Source: Meridianimarinicoccus zhengii
Lineage (GTDB): Bacteria > Pseudomonadota > Alphaproteobacteria > Rhodobacterales > Rhodobacteraceae
NCBI RefSeq assembly: GCF_003254465.1
Contig: NZ_QDFI01000042.1
Coordinates: 1 to 37,660, forward strand
Direction of reading: 5' to 3'
Length of the DNA: 37,660 bases
Under the pieces are notes generated by a model. That model saw only the letters and a program-made list of their open reading frames with translations. It was not told where the DNA came from and searched no databases. A program made the translations under genes and the position numbers. This document shows, one piece after another, positions 17,415 through 27,171 of the stretch (positions are counted from its first letter, which is position 1; the number at the start of each line of letters is the position of its first letter).

Positions 17415-17917
17415 GGCAACGCCCGCGCGACCGCGGCCTGCAAACGGCCCGCCGATTGCAGATGCCATGCATGGCAGAGGGCGATGGCCAACGCGTCGGC
17501 GGCATCCGCGCCCTCGACGTCCACGCCTGGAAACTGAAGCCCGATCATGTGCGCCACCTGCCGCTTGTCGGCATGGCCGACACCGACCACGGCCTTTTTC
17601 ACGGCATTGGGGGCGTATTCGCCCACGGGCAGACCGGCCTGCGCCGGCACCAGCAGCGCTATCGCCCGCGCCTGCCCCAGCTTCAGCGTGCCGACCGGGT
17701 CGCGGTTCACGAAGGTCTGTTCGACCGCTGCATGGGTCGGCACATGACGCGCGACGATGTCGCCAAGCGCCCGGTACAAGGTCAGCAATCGCGTGGCCAG
17801 ATCGCCCGTACCCGACAGGCAGGTGCCATGGGCGCAATGGCGCATCCGGCCGCCCGCCACGTCGATGACGCCCCATCCGAGCCGCCTGAGCCCCGGATCG
17901 ATCCCGAGAATGCGCAT
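17411..17917 (-). CDS. ruvC: Crossover junction endodeoxyribonuclease RuvC
   Basis: Resolves Holliday junctions by paired nicks. The 168-residue product has the RNase H-like fold with catalytic acids visible: Asp7 (GIDPGL), Glu66 (AAVEQTF), Asp138 and Asp141 ([11 protein letters not shown]). It begins at ATG 17917 after a GGGGGC sequence; the open frame continues upstream without recognisable sequence. It is the first gene of ruvC-ruvA-ruvB-unknown-ybgC. I found no alphaproteobacterial LexA box (GTTC-N7-GTTC or GAAC-N7-GAAC) in the region before it. Confidence 0.97.
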   Translation of the reverse strand: MRILGIDPGLRRLGWGVIDVAGGRMRHCAHGTCLSGTGDLATRLLTLYRALGDIVARHVPTHAAVEQTFVNRDPVGTLKLGQARAIALLVPAQAGLPVGEYAPNAVKKAVVGVGHADKRQVAHMIGLQFPGVDVEGADAADALAIALCHAWHLQSAGRLQAAVARALP

Positions 17918-18152
17918 CAAAGCCCCCTGCCCGTTCCGCCCGCCACGGCGCGCGTGGTCCTTGCGCCACGCCTTTCTATCCCGGTTAGCACGAAAGGGGA
18001 ACACTCGCCATCCCAAACCGGCGGAGCGAAGCCCCGCGTGACGCCCGGAATTGCGGCGATCCGGGCGGAAAGCGACGTTTGCGAAGACGGAACCGACGTC
18101 GACGCGCCCATCTGATTTGTACTGCATTTTCTGGCGGTTAATGGAATCTGAG

Positions 18153-18171
18153 CCATGCCGGCCCGGCATGG
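18153..18171. promoter_or_regulatory. Perfect 19-bp dyad, operator candidate
   Basis: CCATGCCGG (18153-18161), a central C and CCGGCATGG (18163-18171) form a perfect palindrome. A further CCATGC lies at 18175-18180, followed by a T-run (18182-18186). The dyad ends 20 bases before the candidate -35 of the DUF1127 gene, a usual position for an activator site. It could also act as a hairpin. Confidence 0.5.
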
Positions 18172-18191
18172 GCGCCATGCGTTTTTCGCCA

Positions 18192-18219
18192 TTGCGAGCT
18201 TCTCTGGCCCCGCCTATCT
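18192..18219 (+). promoter_or_regulatory. Candidate promoter of the DUF1127 gene
   Basis: TTGCGA (18192-18197) and CTATCT (18214-18219) are separated by 16 bases and lie 62 bases before the ATG at 18282. The pair agrees with the TTGC-type -35 seen before corA, rpoZ and folK. It has not been tested. Confidence 0.4.
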
Positions 18220-18281
18220 GCCGTTTCAACACAGCAACATGCGTGGGCAAGTTGCCCTCTTTTTCATCAAGGATACGTCCC

Positions 18282-18485
18282 ATGTCGTCCACGACGATCA
18301 CCCCCGTCTTCGCGCCCCGCCATTCCGACGGGGTCCTGAACCGGCTGCGCCGCACCATCCGCGCCCGGTTCGTCGCGCAGCGCACACGCGCAGCGCTGCT
18401 GAAACTGACACCGCGCGAGCTTGAAGACGTGGGCCTTGCCCCGAGCGATATCGATCGGGTCGCGCGTCGCGTCGCCGGGATCTGA
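18282..18485 (+). CDS. DUF1127 (YjiS-like) microprotein
   Basis: A 67-residue basic protein. Its C-terminal half carries the DUF1127 pattern: [23 protein letters not shown], then RVARRVAGI. Family members are short, Arg-rich proteins, several of which bind RNA or control RNA turnover and stress or phosphate/C1 responses in alphaproteobacteria. In Rhodobacter sphaeroides one is linked to stress small RNAs. The ATG at 18282 has AAGGA 9 bases upstream and starts the family-like region; an upstream in-frame codon at 18051 would include the promoter and is rejected. Only 20 bases separate its stop from the convergent prmA stop, so there is no room for co-transcribed small RNAs of that type. Confidence 0.88.
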   Translation: MSSTTITPVFAPRHSDGVLNRLRRTIRARFVAQRTRAALLKLTPRELEDVGLAPSDIDRVARRVAGI

Positions 18486-18506
18486 CCGCGCACGCCGCTG
18501 GCCCCG

Positions 18507-19388
18507 TCACGCCCTGCGCAGTGTCAGCGTGGTCCAGTCGCCGATCACATCCGATGTGCTGCAGGCGAACCCGGCGTTCCCATAGGCGTCGCGCACGGCG
18601 TCAGCCTGTTCGTTCAGGATGCCGGACAGGATCGCGTACCCACCGGGTCGCACGGCGCTGGCCATGTCCGGCGCGAGATCGACGAGCGGTCCCTTGAGGA
18701 TGTTGGCGAACACGACGTCATAGGGCATCGCTGCCCGGCATGCGTCGTGGTCGAATCCCGGTCCGACGAATAGCTCCAGCCGCCCTACAAGTTCGTTGGC
18801 CACAAGATTGGCTTCGGCCACTTCGATCGCCACGGGATCGATATCGCCCGCGACGACGACCGCGCTGGCCCAGACCTGCGCCGCCGCCATCGCCAGGACA
18901 GCGGTTCCGCAGCCGATATCTGCCACGCGGGTTGCCGCGAAGCCGTCAACCACCAGCCGATCCAGCGCGACGAGGCAGCCCAGCGTCGTGCCGTGGTGGC
19001 CCGTTCCGAACGCCATCGACGCCTCGATCAACAGCGCGATGCGGTCCTTGGGCAGTGCTTCGGCCCGGTCGGAATCGTGACTGCCGTAGACGAAGAACAG
19101 CCCGGCCTCGACCGGGGCCAGTTCGCGGCGGACCTGCGCCACCCAGTCGGTTTCCGGCAGTTCCGACACGGCGAAGGGGCGTGCGCCATGGGCCGCAGCC
19201 AGAAGCGCCAGCGCGATGGTGTCGGGCGCGTCCTCGAAATAGGCGCCGACCTCCCACAGGCCCGATCCATCCTCCATTTCGAAGGCACCGATGCCGGCGG
19301 GTTCCGGCTCCATCTCCTCCAATGCCAGTGCGAGGGCCTGCGCGGATTCGCGGTCATCGAGCGTGGTCAGGGCGGTGAATGTCGGCAT
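18507..19388 (-). CDS. prmA: Ribosomal protein L11 methyltransferase PrmA
   Basis: SAM-dependent enzyme that methylates ribosomal protein L11. The 293-residue protein has the family signature [14 protein letters not shown] (127-140), SAM motif [17 protein letters not shown] (155-170), the acidic [14 protein letters not shown] and the catalytic-loop [14 protein letters not shown]. The start at 19388 ([12 protein letters not shown]) is chosen over 19460, which adds a leader without family match. A GGAG site lies 10 bases before it. Transcribed toward DUF1127; msrA lies upstream on the same strand, 96 bases away. Confidence 0.95.
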   Translation of the reverse strand: MPTFTALTTLDDRESAQALALALEEMEPEPAGIGAFEMEDGSGLWEVGAYFEDAPDTIALALLAAAHGARPFAVSELPETDWVAQVRRELAPVEAGLFFVYGSHDSDRAEALPKDRIALLIEASMAFGTGHHGTTLGCLVALDRLVVDGFAATRVADIGCGTAVLAMAAAQVWASAVVVAGDIDPVAIEVAEANLVANELVGRLELFVGPGFDHDACRAAMPYDVVFANILKGPLVDLAPDMASAVRPGGYAILSGILNEQADAVRDAYGNAGFACSTSDVIGDWTTLTLRRA

Positions 19389-19484
19389 GGCTCGGGGCTC
19401 CGGTTCGGTCGCGGGCACGCCCCGCGCCGCCGCGATGGCATGGGGCGCGGGCCGGTGCAAGCCTCCGCCGCCCGCGCACCCTTC

Positions 19485-20135
19485 TCAGACCGGCAGCCCC
19501 ACCGGGCAGGTCACGCCGGTGCCGCCCAGCCCGCAATAGCCGCCGGGGTTCTTGGCCAGATACTGCTGGTGGTAGTCTTCGGCATAGTAGAACGGCCCGG
19601 CCGCGACGATCTCGGTTGTGGGCGCGCCGTGGCCCGCGGCCTTCAGCCGGGGTGCCATCACCGAAAGGCTCTGGTGCGCGGCGTCGTCCTGCGCCGGGCC
19701 ATAGGTGTAGATGCCCGACCGGTACTGCGTGCCCACGTCGTTGCCTTGTCGCATCCCCTGTGTCGGGTCGTGCCCTTCCCAGAACACCCGCAGCAACGCA
19801 TCGTACCCGACCTTCGCGGGATCGAATATAAGCCGCACGACCTCGTTATGGCCGGTGCGCCCGGTGCAGACCTCCTGATATGTCGGATTGGGCGTGTAGC
19901 CGCCCGCGTAGCCGACCATGGTCAGCCAGACACCGGGCACCTGCCAGAACGCCCGTTCCACGCCCCAGAAGCATCCCATGCCGAACATCGCTTCCTCCAT
20001 GCCCTTGGGCACGGACGATTTCAGCGCGATCCCCGACAATAAGTGGGCTTCGGCGGTGTCGATCGCCTCGGCACGACCCGGAAGCGCATTTTCCGGCTGC
20101 ACCATCACGGCCTTCCGCGTCTGGAAAAAGAACAT
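19485..20135 (-). CDS. msrA: Peptide methionine-S-sulfoxide reductase MsrA
   Basis: Repairs oxidised methionine (S-sulfoxide). The 216-residue protein has the catalytic GCFWG motif (54-58, nucleophile Cys55), [21 protein letters not shown] and YRSGIYTY. It ends in a C-terminal tail with resolving cysteines ([11 protein letters not shown]). The N-terminal extension of about 45 residues before the catalytic domain is like the longer E. coli MsrA. The start at 20135 has a strong GGGAGG site and a good promoter just upstream. No signal peptide, so cytoplasmic. Confidence 0.97.
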   Translation of the reverse strand: MFFFQTRKAVMVQPENALPGRAEAIDTAEAHLLSGIALKSSVPKGMEEAMFGMGCFWGVERAFWQVPGVWLTMVGYAGGYTPNPTYQEVCTGRTGHNEVVRLIFDPAKVGYDALLRVFWEGHDPTQGMRQGNDVGTQYRSGIYTYGPAQDDAAHQSLSVMAPRLKAAGHGAPTTEIVAAGPFYYAEDYHQQYLAKNPGGYCGLGGTGVTCPVGLPV

Positions 20136-20162
20136 GTGCGTCGCCTCCCTCTCGTGGATGAA

Positions 20163-20191
20163 TATAGCGAAGCTAGGCGCGATCCTGTCAA
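20163..20191 (-). promoter_or_regulatory. msrA promoter (TTGACA-N17-GCTATA)
   Basis: Read on the minus strand, a perfect -35 TTGACA (20191-20186) is followed after 17 bases by GCTATA (20168-20163). This is the best sigma-70-type match in the window. The -10 lies 27 bases before the msrA start at 20135, so the leader is very short. Confidence 0.75.
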
Positions 20192-20201
20192 GAACAGCCC
20201 C

Positions 20202-21437
20202 CTATTCGGCAGGCGAAAGTGCCGCACCCGTGAAAACGGTCTCGTGCCCCGGCGCGGGATGGCGCGGGATCAAGAGTGCCAGCGCCAGCGATACGGCCGC
20301 CATGCCCGCAGCCAGGGCGAAGACCGCGCCGGGCGACGTAAGCCACAGATAACCCAGCGTCGCGGGCAGGACGACGGCGGCGATGTGGTTGATCGTGAAG
20401 GCGACCGCCGCCGTCGGCGCGATGTCGGACGGGTCCGCGATCTTCTGGAAATAGGTTTTCAGGGCAAAGGCCAGCGCGAAGAACATGTGGTCGAGCACGT
20501 AAAGGGCCGCGGCCAGCACCACGCCCCAGCCGAAGTAATAGAGCCCGCCATAGGCAAGGAACACGGCCGTCAGCCCGACATATTCGAACGACAGCGCCGC
20601 ACGCTCGCCGAACCGTGCCACCGCGCGGCCCATCATCGGGGCGAAGAGCATGTTCGCCACGTAATTAACAAGAAAGAGCGCCGTGACCTCATGCACCTCG
20701 AAGCCGAAACGCTCCACCATCATGAAGGCGGCGAACACGACGAAGATCTGGCGCCGTGCGCCGGACATGAACTGCAGCGCGTAATAGAGCCAGTAACGGC
20801 GACGCAGCACCACTCGGCGATGCTGGGGATGGGGTGTCTCGAACTGCGGATACGCGAACAGCGCTACGGCCGCGATGACCGCGGTGGTGCCACCCGCGAT
20901 CACGTAGACGGTGGCGAAGTCCAGATCGAACGCCTTCCATGTCAGCACCAGAAGCCCGTATGCGCCCAGGGCCGCGGCCGCCCCCACGGCCACGAGCCGC
21001 CCAAGCACGCGGGGTGCCTCGTCCTTCGTGAGCCATTGCAGTTGCAGAGACTGGTTCACCGTCTCGAAATAATGGAACCCGATGGAACTTAGCAGCGTCA
21101 GCGTCAGGATGCCGCCCATCGTCGGGAAATGGGCCGTCAGCGCAGTGGCAACGCCCAATAATCCCAGGCACACGATCCCCAGCACCTGTTCGCGCATCAC
21201 CAAAAGCAGCGGGATCACCCCGACCGCAAGCAGGCCGGGAATCTCCCGGACCGTGTGCAGCCATCCGATATCCGCGCCGTCGAACCCGGCGACCTCCACG
21301 ACGAAATTGTTCAGAAGCGCCGACCAGGTCGCAAATGCGATGGGCATGGCCGCGGCCATCACCACCAGCAGCGCCTTGGGCCGGCGCCAGCGCGGCAGGT
21401 CTGCAGCGTGATCGAGAGGGTGCAGGGTCCACTTCAT
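20202..21437 (-). CDS. Major facilitator superfamily transporter
   Basis: Integral membrane transporter of 411 residues with about ten to twelve hydrophobic segments spread over the full length, split by a charged middle loop (FETPHPQHRRVVLRRRYW, about 222-239). The N-terminal half contains WLHTVREIPGLLAV, and the second half FMSGARRQIFVVFAAFMMV and LVNYVANMLFAPMMGRAVARFGERAAL, which resembles the MFS inter-helix signature. Substrate unknown. The ATG at 21437 is chosen over an in-frame start at 21569, which would add an unrelated Cys/Gly-rich leader. It lies downstream of priA on the same strand with a 186-base gap in which I see no clear promoter. Confidence 0.85.
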   Translation of the reverse strand: MKWTLHPLDHAADLPRWRRPKALLVVMAAAMPIAFATWSALLNNFVVEVAGFDGADIGWLHTVREIPGLLAVGVIPLLLVMREQVLGIVCLGLLGVATALTAHFPTMGGILTLTLLSSIGFHYFETVNQSLQLQWLTKDEAPRVLGRLVAVGAAAALGAYGLLVLTWKAFDLDFATVYVIAGGTTAVIAAVALFAYPQFETPHPQHRRVVLRRRYWLYYALQFMSGARRQIFVVFAAFMMVERFGFEVHEVTALFLVNYVANMLFAPMMGRAVARFGERAALSFEYVGLTAVFLAYGGLYYFGWGVVLAAALYVLDHMFFALAFALKTYFQKIADPSDIAPTAAVAFTINHIAAVVLPATLGYLWLTSPGAVFALAAGMAAVSLALALLIPRHPAPGHETVFTGAALSPAE

Positions 21438-21623
21438 CACCGCCGGATACGACGGTTCCACCCCATGGGCGAGACCCAAACATGCCGCGCCCCCGCACGC
21501 AGGACCTGCCGCCTGCGCACAGACGCCTGCCTCGCACAGCGGGCCCCGTGCACGGCGCAAGCCGCGCATGGGGAGGCTATCGTCCGTCGCGCGCGCAGCG
21601 TGCGGCGGTCCGCTCGGTTGCCC

Positions 21624-23840
21624 CTACAGGAAGCTTTGCGGATCGATATCGACGGCCACCCGCAATCCCGCCTTCAGCCCGCCGCGTGCGCGCGTCGGGG
21701 CCAGCCAGTGCCAAAGCGCTGCCTGCAAGGGCGCGCTGCGGTCAGCCCGCACCAGCAGCCGCACCCGGTGACGTCCCCGTATGCGCGCAATCGGAGCGGG
21801 CGCCGGCCCCCAGACATCCGCGCCGATCTCGCGCAGTGGCGCCGCCGCCGCCGCCAACCGATTGCCGAGGTCGAACACGGCCTGCATATCCGGCCCGGAC
21901 AGGATCACGCCGGCCATCCGCCCGAAAGGCGGCATTCCCAGCGCCTGCCGCTCCCCCGCCTCGGCGCGCCAGAAGTCCTCCTCCGCGCCGGTCAGGATGG
22001 CGCGGATCACCGGGTGTTCGGGCTGAAAGGTCTGCAACAGCGCCTGCCCGGGCCGGTCCGCTGCACGCCCCGCGCGCCCCGCCACCTGTCGCATCAACTG
22101 GAACGTCCGTTCGGCCGCGCGCAGGTCCGACCCCTGCAGCCCCAGATCCGCGTCGATCACCCCCACCAGCGTCAGCAGCGGAAAGTTGTGGCCCTTGGCC
22201 ACCAGCTGCGTGCCGATGACGATGTCCGCGCCGCCCGCGGCAATCGCGGCGATCTGTTCCTTCAACTCCCGTGCCGTGCCGAATAGGTCCGATGACAGCA
22301 CGGCGATCCGCGCGTCGGGAAAGGCCGCCGCCGCCTCGTCCGACAGCCGCTCCACCCCCGGCCCCACGGCGGCCATCCGCCCTGCCACGCCGCAGGACGG
22401 GCACTCCTCGGGCACCGGGCGGGACGCGCCGCACTGGTGGCATACGAGCCGCTTGAGGAACCGGTGCTCCACCATGCGCGCGTCGCAATCGTCGCACCCG
22501 ACCTGCTGGCCGCAGGCCCGGCACAGCGTGACGGGCGCATAGCCCCGACGGTTGAGGAAAAGTAGCGCCTGTTCCCCGGCCGTCATCCGCGCGGCCACCG
22601 CCCGGCGCAGGGTGGGCGAGATCCATGACTGTGCCGGCAGGTTCTCCGCCCGCATGTCGATCGTGGCCATGTCCGGCAGTGCCGCCGCGCCGAACCGCGC
22701 ACCCAGCATGCAGCGGTCATAGCGCCCCGTCTGCGCGTTCACCCAGCTTTCGAGACTGGGAGTGGCGGAGGCGAGGACAACGCGGCACCCTTCGATGGAT
22801 GCACGCAACACCGCCATGTCGCGGGCGTTGTAATAGACGACCTCTTCCTGCTTGTAGGACCCGTCATGTTCCTCGTCCACGACGATCAGCCCGAGGTCGC
22901 GGAACGGCAGGAACAACGCCGAGCGCGCGCCCACCACAAGCTGTGCCTGCCCCTGCCCCACCATGGCAAAGACGCGCCGCCGTTCGGCCTGCGTCACGCC
23001 CGAATGCCATTCGGCGGGGCGTGCGCCGAAGCGCGCCTCTACCCGTGTCAGAAATTCGGAGGTCAGCGCGATTTCGGGCAGCAGGACCAGCGCCTGGCGT
23101 CCCTGCGCGATGCAGGCGGCGACCGCCTCCAGATAGACCTCGGTCTTGCCGGAGCCGGTCACCCCCTGCAACAGCGTGGTCCCATAGCCACCAGCCGCCA
23201 GCCCGTCACACAGCGTCTTCGCCGCCGCGCGTTGATCGCCGGTCAGCACAGCGCCGGGCCGCGCCGGGTCGAGCCGCGGCAGGGGCGCGTCGCGCGGCAG
23301 GTCCACCGGGTCGAGCGCACCCTGCGCCACCAGTCCGCGCACCACGCCGCCGCCCACGCCCGCCGCCTGACACAGATCGGCCTGTGTCACGGCGGCGTCG
23401 CCCATGGCATCCAAGGCATCCAGCACCCGCGCCCGCGCATCAGTCATGCGCTCCGGATCGCGCCCCCCGCGCCGGTAAAGCCGCCGCAGCGCCTGTTCCG
23501 ACCCAAGCCCCGGCACACGCGTCGCAAGCCGCAGCATCATCGGCAGCGGCGTCAGCGTGTAATCCGCCGCGCGTTCCAGGAAGGTCCGCAACCCGTCCTG
23601 CATTGGCACCGCGTCAAGGCAACGGGTCACCGGGCGCAACCTTTCCAGCGGCAGGTGCGACTCCCCCGCCCCCCAGACCACGCCCAGAACGCGGCGCGGT
23701 CCCAGCGGCACCTCGACGTAATCGCCGGCGCTGCACCCGCCTTCGGGCGCACGGTAGTCAAGACAGCCATCCAGCGGCTGTGCGGTCAGCACGGCGACAG
23801 GGTGACCGGGGGCGAATGTCGGCTCCATGGGGCGAGCCAT
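21624..23840 (-). CDS. priA: Primosomal protein N' (replication restart helicase PriA)
   Basis: 3'-5' DNA helicase that reloads the replisome at stalled forks. The 738-residue product has an N-terminal DNA-binding domain ([21 protein letters not shown]), Walker A GVTGSGKT (226-233), Walker B with DEEH (322-325), SATPS (358-362) and a zinc-binding cluster of eight cysteines (440, 443, 449, 452, 467, 470, 480, 483). The helicase C-lobe includes [12 protein letters not shown] and GRAGRA. The start is 23840 or 23828 (MEPTFAPGH), four codons apart, and neither has a strong ribosome-binding site. The open frame continues into fsa on the other strand, which is an artefact. Divergent from fsa. Confidence 0.96.
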   Translation of the reverse strand: MARPMEPTFAPGHPVAVLTAQPLDGCLDYRAPEGGCSAGDYVEVPLGPRRVLGVVWGAGESHLPLERLRPVTRCLDAVPMQDGLRTFLERAADYTLTPLPMMLRLATRVPGLGSEQALRRLYRRGGRDPERMTDARARVLDALDAMGDAAVTQADLCQAAGVGGGVVRGLVAQGALDPVDLPRDAPLPRLDPARPGAVLTGDQRAAAKTLCDGLAAGGYGTTLLQGVTGSGKTEVYLEAVAACIAQGRQALVLLPEIALTSEFLTRVEARFGARPAEWHSGVTQAERRRVFAMVGQGQAQLVVGARSALFLPFRDLGLIVVDEEHDGSYKQEEVVYYNARDMAVLRASIEGCRVVLASATPSLESWVNAQTGRYDRCMLGARFGAAALPDMATIDMRAENLPAQSWISPTLRRAVAARMTAGEQALLFLNRRGYAPVTLCRACGQQVGCDDCDARMVEHRFLKRLVCHQCGASRPVPEECPSCGVAGRMAAVGPGVERLSDEAAAAFPDARIAVLSSDLFGTARELKEQIAAIAAGGADIVIGTQLVAKGHNFPLLTLVGVIDADLGLQGSDLRAAERTFQLMRQVAGRAGRAADRPGQALLQTFQPEHPVIRAILTGAEEDFWRAEAGERQALGMPPFGRMAGVILSGPDMQAVFDLGNRLAAAAAPLREIGADVWGPAPAPIARIRGRHRVRLLVRADRSAPLQAALWHWLAPTRARGGLKAGLRVAVDIDPQSFL

Positions 23841-23860
23841 ACGCGAGCCGGACGCCCCCC

Positions 23861-23881
23861 GGAAGGGCCATCCGGCCTTCC
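23861..23881. other. Hairpin in the priA-fsa divergent gap
   Basis: GGAAGG at 23861-23866 and CCTTCC at 23876-23881, with GCC...GG inside, can fold into an imperfect stem of about 8 bp. It lies 20 bases upstream of the preferred priA start. Function unknown; no T-run follows. Confidence 0.25.
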
Positions 23882-23940
23882 CCTCGGGCCTGTCCTGCGG
23901 TATGCGAGCGCAAACAGTCGCAGCCGAGGGGGACAGACCC

Positions 23941-24594
23941 ATGAAATTCTTCGTGGACACCGCAGATATCGACGCCATCGCCGAATTGAACGATCTGGGC
24001 ATGGTGGACGGGGTCACCACGAACCCGTCCCTTATCGCCAAATCCGGGCGCAACATCCTTGAAGTGACCAAGGAAATTTGCGGCATGGTCAAGGGCCCCG
24101 TCAGTGCCGAGGTCGTCGCCACCAAGGCGGACGACATGATCGCCGAAGGCCGCAAGCTGGCCGCCATCGCCGACAACATCGCCATCAAGGTGCCGCTGAC
24201 CTGGGACGGGCTGAAGGCGTGCAAGGTCTTCGCGGACGAGGGCCGGATGGTGAATGTCACGCTCTGCTTCTCGCCCAACCAGGCGCTGCTGGCGGCCAAG
24301 GCGGGCGCGGCCTTCATCTCGCCCTTCATCGGGCGGCTCGACGATATCCATGTGGACGGGATGGAACTGATCCAGGATATCCGCGAGATCTACGACAACT
24401 ACGATTTCGAGACGCAGATCCTCGCAGCTTCCATCCGCACGCCGAACCATGTCGCCGAAAGCGCGCGGATCGGCGCGGATGTCATCACGGCACCGCCCGC
24501 CGTCATCAAGTCGCTGGCCAGCCACCCGCTGACCGATAAGGGCCTCGCGGCCTTCATGGCGGACTGGGAAAAGACGGGACAGACGATTCTGTGA
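23941..24594 (+). CDS. fsa: Fructose-6-phosphate aldolase (transaldolase-like)
   Basis: Small class-I aldolase of the transaldolase family; acts in the pentose-phosphate or C3-C6 sugar pool through a Schiff base. The 217-residue protein begins [10 protein letters not shown], a hallmark of the short FSA/TalC form (about 220 residues), and has [11 protein letters not shown] (24-34) and the catalytic Lys83 in [18 protein letters not shown]-type sequence ([11 protein letters not shown]) lies near the C-terminus. Separating true transaldolase from FSA is not possible by eye. The ATG at 23941 begins the family sequence; the in-frame extension upstream has no match. Divergent from priA, followed by DUF484 and xerC. 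Confidence 0.93.
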   Translation: MKFFVDTADIDAIAELNDLGMVDGVTTNPSLIAKSGRNILEVTKEICGMVKGPVSAEVVATKADDMIAEGRKLAAIADNIAIKVPLTWDGLKACKVFADEGRMVNVTLCFSPNQALLAAKAGAAFISPFIGRLDDIHVDGMELIQDIREIYDNYDFETQILAASIRTPNHVAESARIGADVITAPPAVIKSLASHPLTDKGLAAFMADWEKTGQTIL

Positions 24595-24635
24595 TGTGCT
24601 AGGCTGCCCGCAAAACAAACGACCGAGGCAGCAGC

Positions 24636-25352
24636 ATGACCACAGTGACAAACGGCAGCGCCGATGCGGCGCTGCGCGACCGTCTTCTTTCCGATCCCAC
24701 GCTCGTTCTGGACGACCCGGATGTCCTGCGATGCCTGTTGCAGGCGCAGGACGACGCGCGGGGATCGACCGTGCGCGACCTGCGCGGCGCGGCCATGTCG
24801 CGGATGGAATCGCGGCTGGGGCAACTGGAACACACCCATCAAAGCGTGATCGCGGCTGCCTATCACAACGTGTCCACGACGGCGCAGGTGCATCGCGCGA
24901 TCCTGACCATGATCGCGCCGCTGGATTTCGACGGGTTTCTCGACAATCTCGACAGCCATGTCGCAGACTGCCTGCGCCTGCGCGCGGTGCGGCTCGTGAT
25001 GGAAGCGGGCAGCGACAGCCCCGACAGCGACCTGAACCCGATCTCCGGCACGCTGAGCGTGCTGCCCGTGGGCGGCGTCGCGCGCTTCCAGCAGGCTGGC
25101 GCGCGATCCACGCGGCATCACCCGGTGATCCTGCGGCAGGTGGCGTCAGGTGCGGCGCAGGTTTACGGAACAGCCGCCGCCGATATCCGGTCCGAAGCGG
25201 TCGTGCAGATCGGCCTTGGCGCGGGGCGCGCGCCGGGCCTGCTGGTGCTTGGGTCGGATGATGCGGGCCATTTCGCGCCCGGTCAGGCGACCGATCTGCT
25301 GGAACTCTTCGCGCGCGTGGCGGAACGGCTGGTGCGCGGCTGGCTGCCATGA
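24636..25352 (+). CDS. DUF484 family protein
   Basis: A 238-residue cytoplasmic protein of the DUF484 family, which carries a GAF-like domain and is found next to xerC in many proteobacteria; its biochemical role is not established. Seen here: RLLSDPTLVLDDPDVLRCLLQAQDD, a coiled-coil-prone RMESRLGQLEHTHQSVI, then a GAF-like region including VVQIGLGAGRAPGLLVLGSDDAGHFAPGQATDLLELFARVAERL (two runs). The start has a GAGGCAGCAGC site. The stop overlaps the xerC ATG by 4 nt, so the two are probably co-translated. Confidence 0.9.
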   Translation: MTTVTNGSADAALRDRLLSDPTLVLDDPDVLRCLLQAQDDARGSTVRDLRGAAMSRMESRLGQLEHTHQSVIAAAYHNVSTTAQVHRAILTMIAPLDFDGFLDNLDSHVADCLRLRAVRLVMEAGSDSPDSDLNPISGTLSVLPVGGVARFQQAGARSTRHHPVILRQVASGAAQVYGTAAADIRSEAVVQIGLGAGRAPGLLVLGSDDAGHFAPGQATDLLELFARVAERLVRGWLP

Positions 25353-26269
25353 GCCTGATCTCCCCCGCCATGGCCGACCGGCTGGCGGGGTGGCTGACCG
25401 CGCTTGCGGCACTCGACGACGCCGCGGATGCCACGATCACCGCCTATCGCGCCGACGTGGCCGGGTTCCTGGCCTTCATGGGTGGGCATCTGGGCGGGGA
25501 TGCCGGGCCAGCCTCGCTGCGCGCCATCGGTCTGTCCGAAATGCGGGCCTGGATGGCGGCGGAACGGGCACGGGGTCGGTCTGCGCGGTCGCTGGCGCGG
25601 GGCCTGTCGGCGGTCAAGAGCTTCTACCGCTGGTGGTCGGACCGCGAGGATTTCGACGCCACCGCGATCCTGTCTGTCCGCGCGCCGCGTTTCCAGCGCA
25701 AGTTGCCCCGCCCTTTGGATGAGGATGCCGCGCGTGCACTGCTGGCGCAGGTGGACCTGCAATCGATGGAGCCCTGGATCGCCGCGCGGGATACTGCCGT
25801 GGTCACGCTGCTCTATGGCTGCGGGCTGCGCATATCCGAGGCGCTGGGACTGAAGGGCCGGGACGCACCGCTGCCCGAGATGCTTCGCGTCACCGGCAAG
25901 GGGGCCAAGACGCGGCTGGTGCCCGTACTCCCCGTGGCCGCGGCGGCTGTGGAGGTCTATCGGCGCGCCTGCCCTCACCCGCTACCACCCGACGGTCCGC
26001 TCTTTCGCGGGGCGCGCGGCGGGGCGCTGCACCCGGCGCTGGTGCAGAAGGCAATGCGCGCCGCGCGGATGCAACTGGGCCTGCCCGCCACGGCGACGCC
26101 GCATGCGCTGCGCCATTCCTTCGCCACCCATCTGCTGAACCGCGGCGGCGATCTGCGCACGATCCAGGAACTGCTCGGCCATGCGCGGCTGTCCACGACC
26201 GAAGCCTATACGTCGATCGACGCAGCGCGGCTGATGACGGTCTATCGCAACGCTCACCCGCGCGCCTGA
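25349..26269 (+). CDS. xerC: Tyrosine recombinase XerC
   Basis: Site-specific recombinase that, with XerD, resolves chromosome dimers at dif near the septum. The 306-residue protein has an N-terminal SAM-like core-binding domain and the catalytic set: Arg161 (GCGLRISEALGL), Lys184 (VTGKGAKTR), His252 and Arg255 (HALRHSFATH), His278 (LLGHARLS) and nucleophile Tyr287 (TEAYTSID). No attachment site or cargo is nearby, and the DUF484 partner supports XerC over a phage integrase. The partner xerD is not in the window. Confidence 0.95.
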   Translation: MSLISPAMADRLAGWLTALAALDDAADATITAYRADVAGFLAFMGGHLGGDAGPASLRAIGLSEMRAWMAAERARGRSARSLARGLSAVKSFYRWWSDREDFDATAILSVRAPRFQRKLPRPLDEDAARALLAQVDLQSMEPWIAARDTAVVTLLYGCGLRISEALGLKGRDAPLPEMLRVTGKGAKTRLVPVLPVAAAAVEVYRRACPHPLPPDGPLFRGARGGALHPALVQKAMRAARMQLGLPATATPHALRHSFATHLLNRGGDLRTIQELLGHARLSTTEAYTSIDAARLMTVYRNAHPRA

Positions 26270-26364
26270 GGCAACCGGGCACAAGGGCGCTGTCTGCCCC
26301 CTGGCCGCGAGCGCGGTCATTCACCCCCGGGGAAATTTCCGGACAAAAGTTGCGGGAGCCGCGA

Positions 26365-27135
26365 TCAGGCTGCGCCGGAGTCGGCGTTCCTGTCGCGCGC
26401 CGCATCCATGCGCGCGCGCATCTCGCGGATGGCGGCTTCGAGCCCGGTGAAGATCGCCTCTCCGATCAGGAAATGCCCGATGTTGAGTTCGCGCAGTTGC
26501 GGCAGCGCAGCGATGGGACCGACCGTGTCGAAGGTCAGCCCGTGGCCCGCATGGACCTCCAGCCCCAGCCCGTACGCAAAAGCGGCCATGTCGGTCAGCC
26601 GCGCGAGTTCCGCGTCACGCTCGGCGAAGCGGCCATCGGCGTGGAAGTCGCAATACGCGCCGGTATGCAGTTCGATCACCTCGGCCCCGATCCGGTGTGC
26701 CGCTTCGATCTGACGCCGGTCGGCAGCGATGAAGATCGACACCCGGCAGCCCGCGTCGCGCAACGGCGCGATGAAATGCGCCAGCCGGTTTTCCTCGCGC
26801 GCGACCTCGAGCCCGCCTTCGGTGGTGCGTTCCTCGCGCTTTTCCGGCACGATGCAGACCGCGTGCGGCTTGTGGCGCAGGGCGATGGCCTGCATCTCGT
26901 CGGTCGCGGCCATCTCGAAATTGAGCGGCACGGTCAACGCCGCCATCAACCCGTCGATATCGGCATCGGTGATATGGCGACGGTCCTCGCGCAGATGCGC
27001 GGTGATACCGTCGGCCCCGGCCGCTTCGGCCAGCCGCGCGGCGCGCAGTGGGCAGGGATAGGCCGATCCGCGCGCGTTGCGCACCGTCGCCACATGATCG
27101 ATGTTCACGCCGAGACGCAGGGGTTCCGGTGACAT
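26365..27135 (-). CDS. pdxJ: Pyridoxine 5'-phosphate synthase PdxJ
   Basis: Last step of the DXP-dependent vitamin B6 pathway: joins 1-deoxyxylulose 5-phosphate and 3-amino-2-oxopropyl phosphate to pyridoxine 5'-phosphate. The 256-residue TIM-barrel protein has [17 protein letters not shown] (7-23), [30 protein letters not shown] and ELHTGAYCD, all family blocks. The start at 27135 has AAGGA 9 bases upstream; an in-frame codon at 27168 lies within the gap and is rejected. It lies 36 bases after the DUF2062 gene and ends the rpoZ-rsh-DUF2062-pdxJ run. The acpS-lepB genes often found next are absent here. Confidence 0.96.
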   Translation of the reverse strand: MSPEPLRLGVNIDHVATVRNARGSAYPCPLRAARLAEAAGADGITAHLREDRRHITDADIDGLMAALTVPLNFEMAATDEMQAIALRHKPHAVCIVPEKREERTTEGGLEVAREENRLAHFIAPLRDAGCRVSIFIAADRRQIEAAHRIGAEVIELHTGAYCDFHADGRFAERDAELARLTDMAAFAYGLGLEVHAGHGLTFDTVGPIAALPQLRELNIGHFLIGEAIFTGLEAAIREMRARMDAARDRNADSGAA

Positions 27136-27171
27136 GGTGGCGTTCCTTCTCGTTCCACGATGCGTCACAGT

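Larger units (their letters stand above)
17918..18281. other. Divergent intergenic region ruvC / DUF1127
   Basis: A 364-base gap with divergent promoters. The right half holds a 19-bp perfect dyad and a promoter-like pair for the DUF1127 gene. The left half (17918-18150) should hold the ruvC promoter, but I could not identify a convincing one. The open frames crossing this gap have no recognisable sequence. Confidence 0.6.

Noticed and set aside
17918-18281. LexA/SOS box for ruvCAB
   Set aside because: Alphaproteobacterial LexA sites have GTTC-N7-GTTC (or complement). GTTC and GAAC occur near 17930 and 18000 but without the partner at the right spacing.
18486-18506. CcsR-type stress small RNAs behind the DUF1127 gene, as in Rhodobacter sphaeroides
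   Set aside because: Only about 20 bases separate the stop from the convergent prmA stop, and no CCUCCUCCC-type motif is present.
23841-24329. N-terminal extension of PriA to 24329
   Set aside because: The extra residues are the antisense of fsa. PriA family sequence begins only near 23830.
25349-26269. XerC as a phage or island integrase
   Set aside because: It is coupled to DUF484 and lies in core genes, with no attachment site, excisionase or cargo nearby.
26331-26340. GGAAATTTCC palindrome between convergent xerC and pdxJ as a bidirectional terminator
   Set aside because: A 10-bp palindrome with no loop and weak A/T centre cannot form a stable terminator stem; no adjoining T-run.
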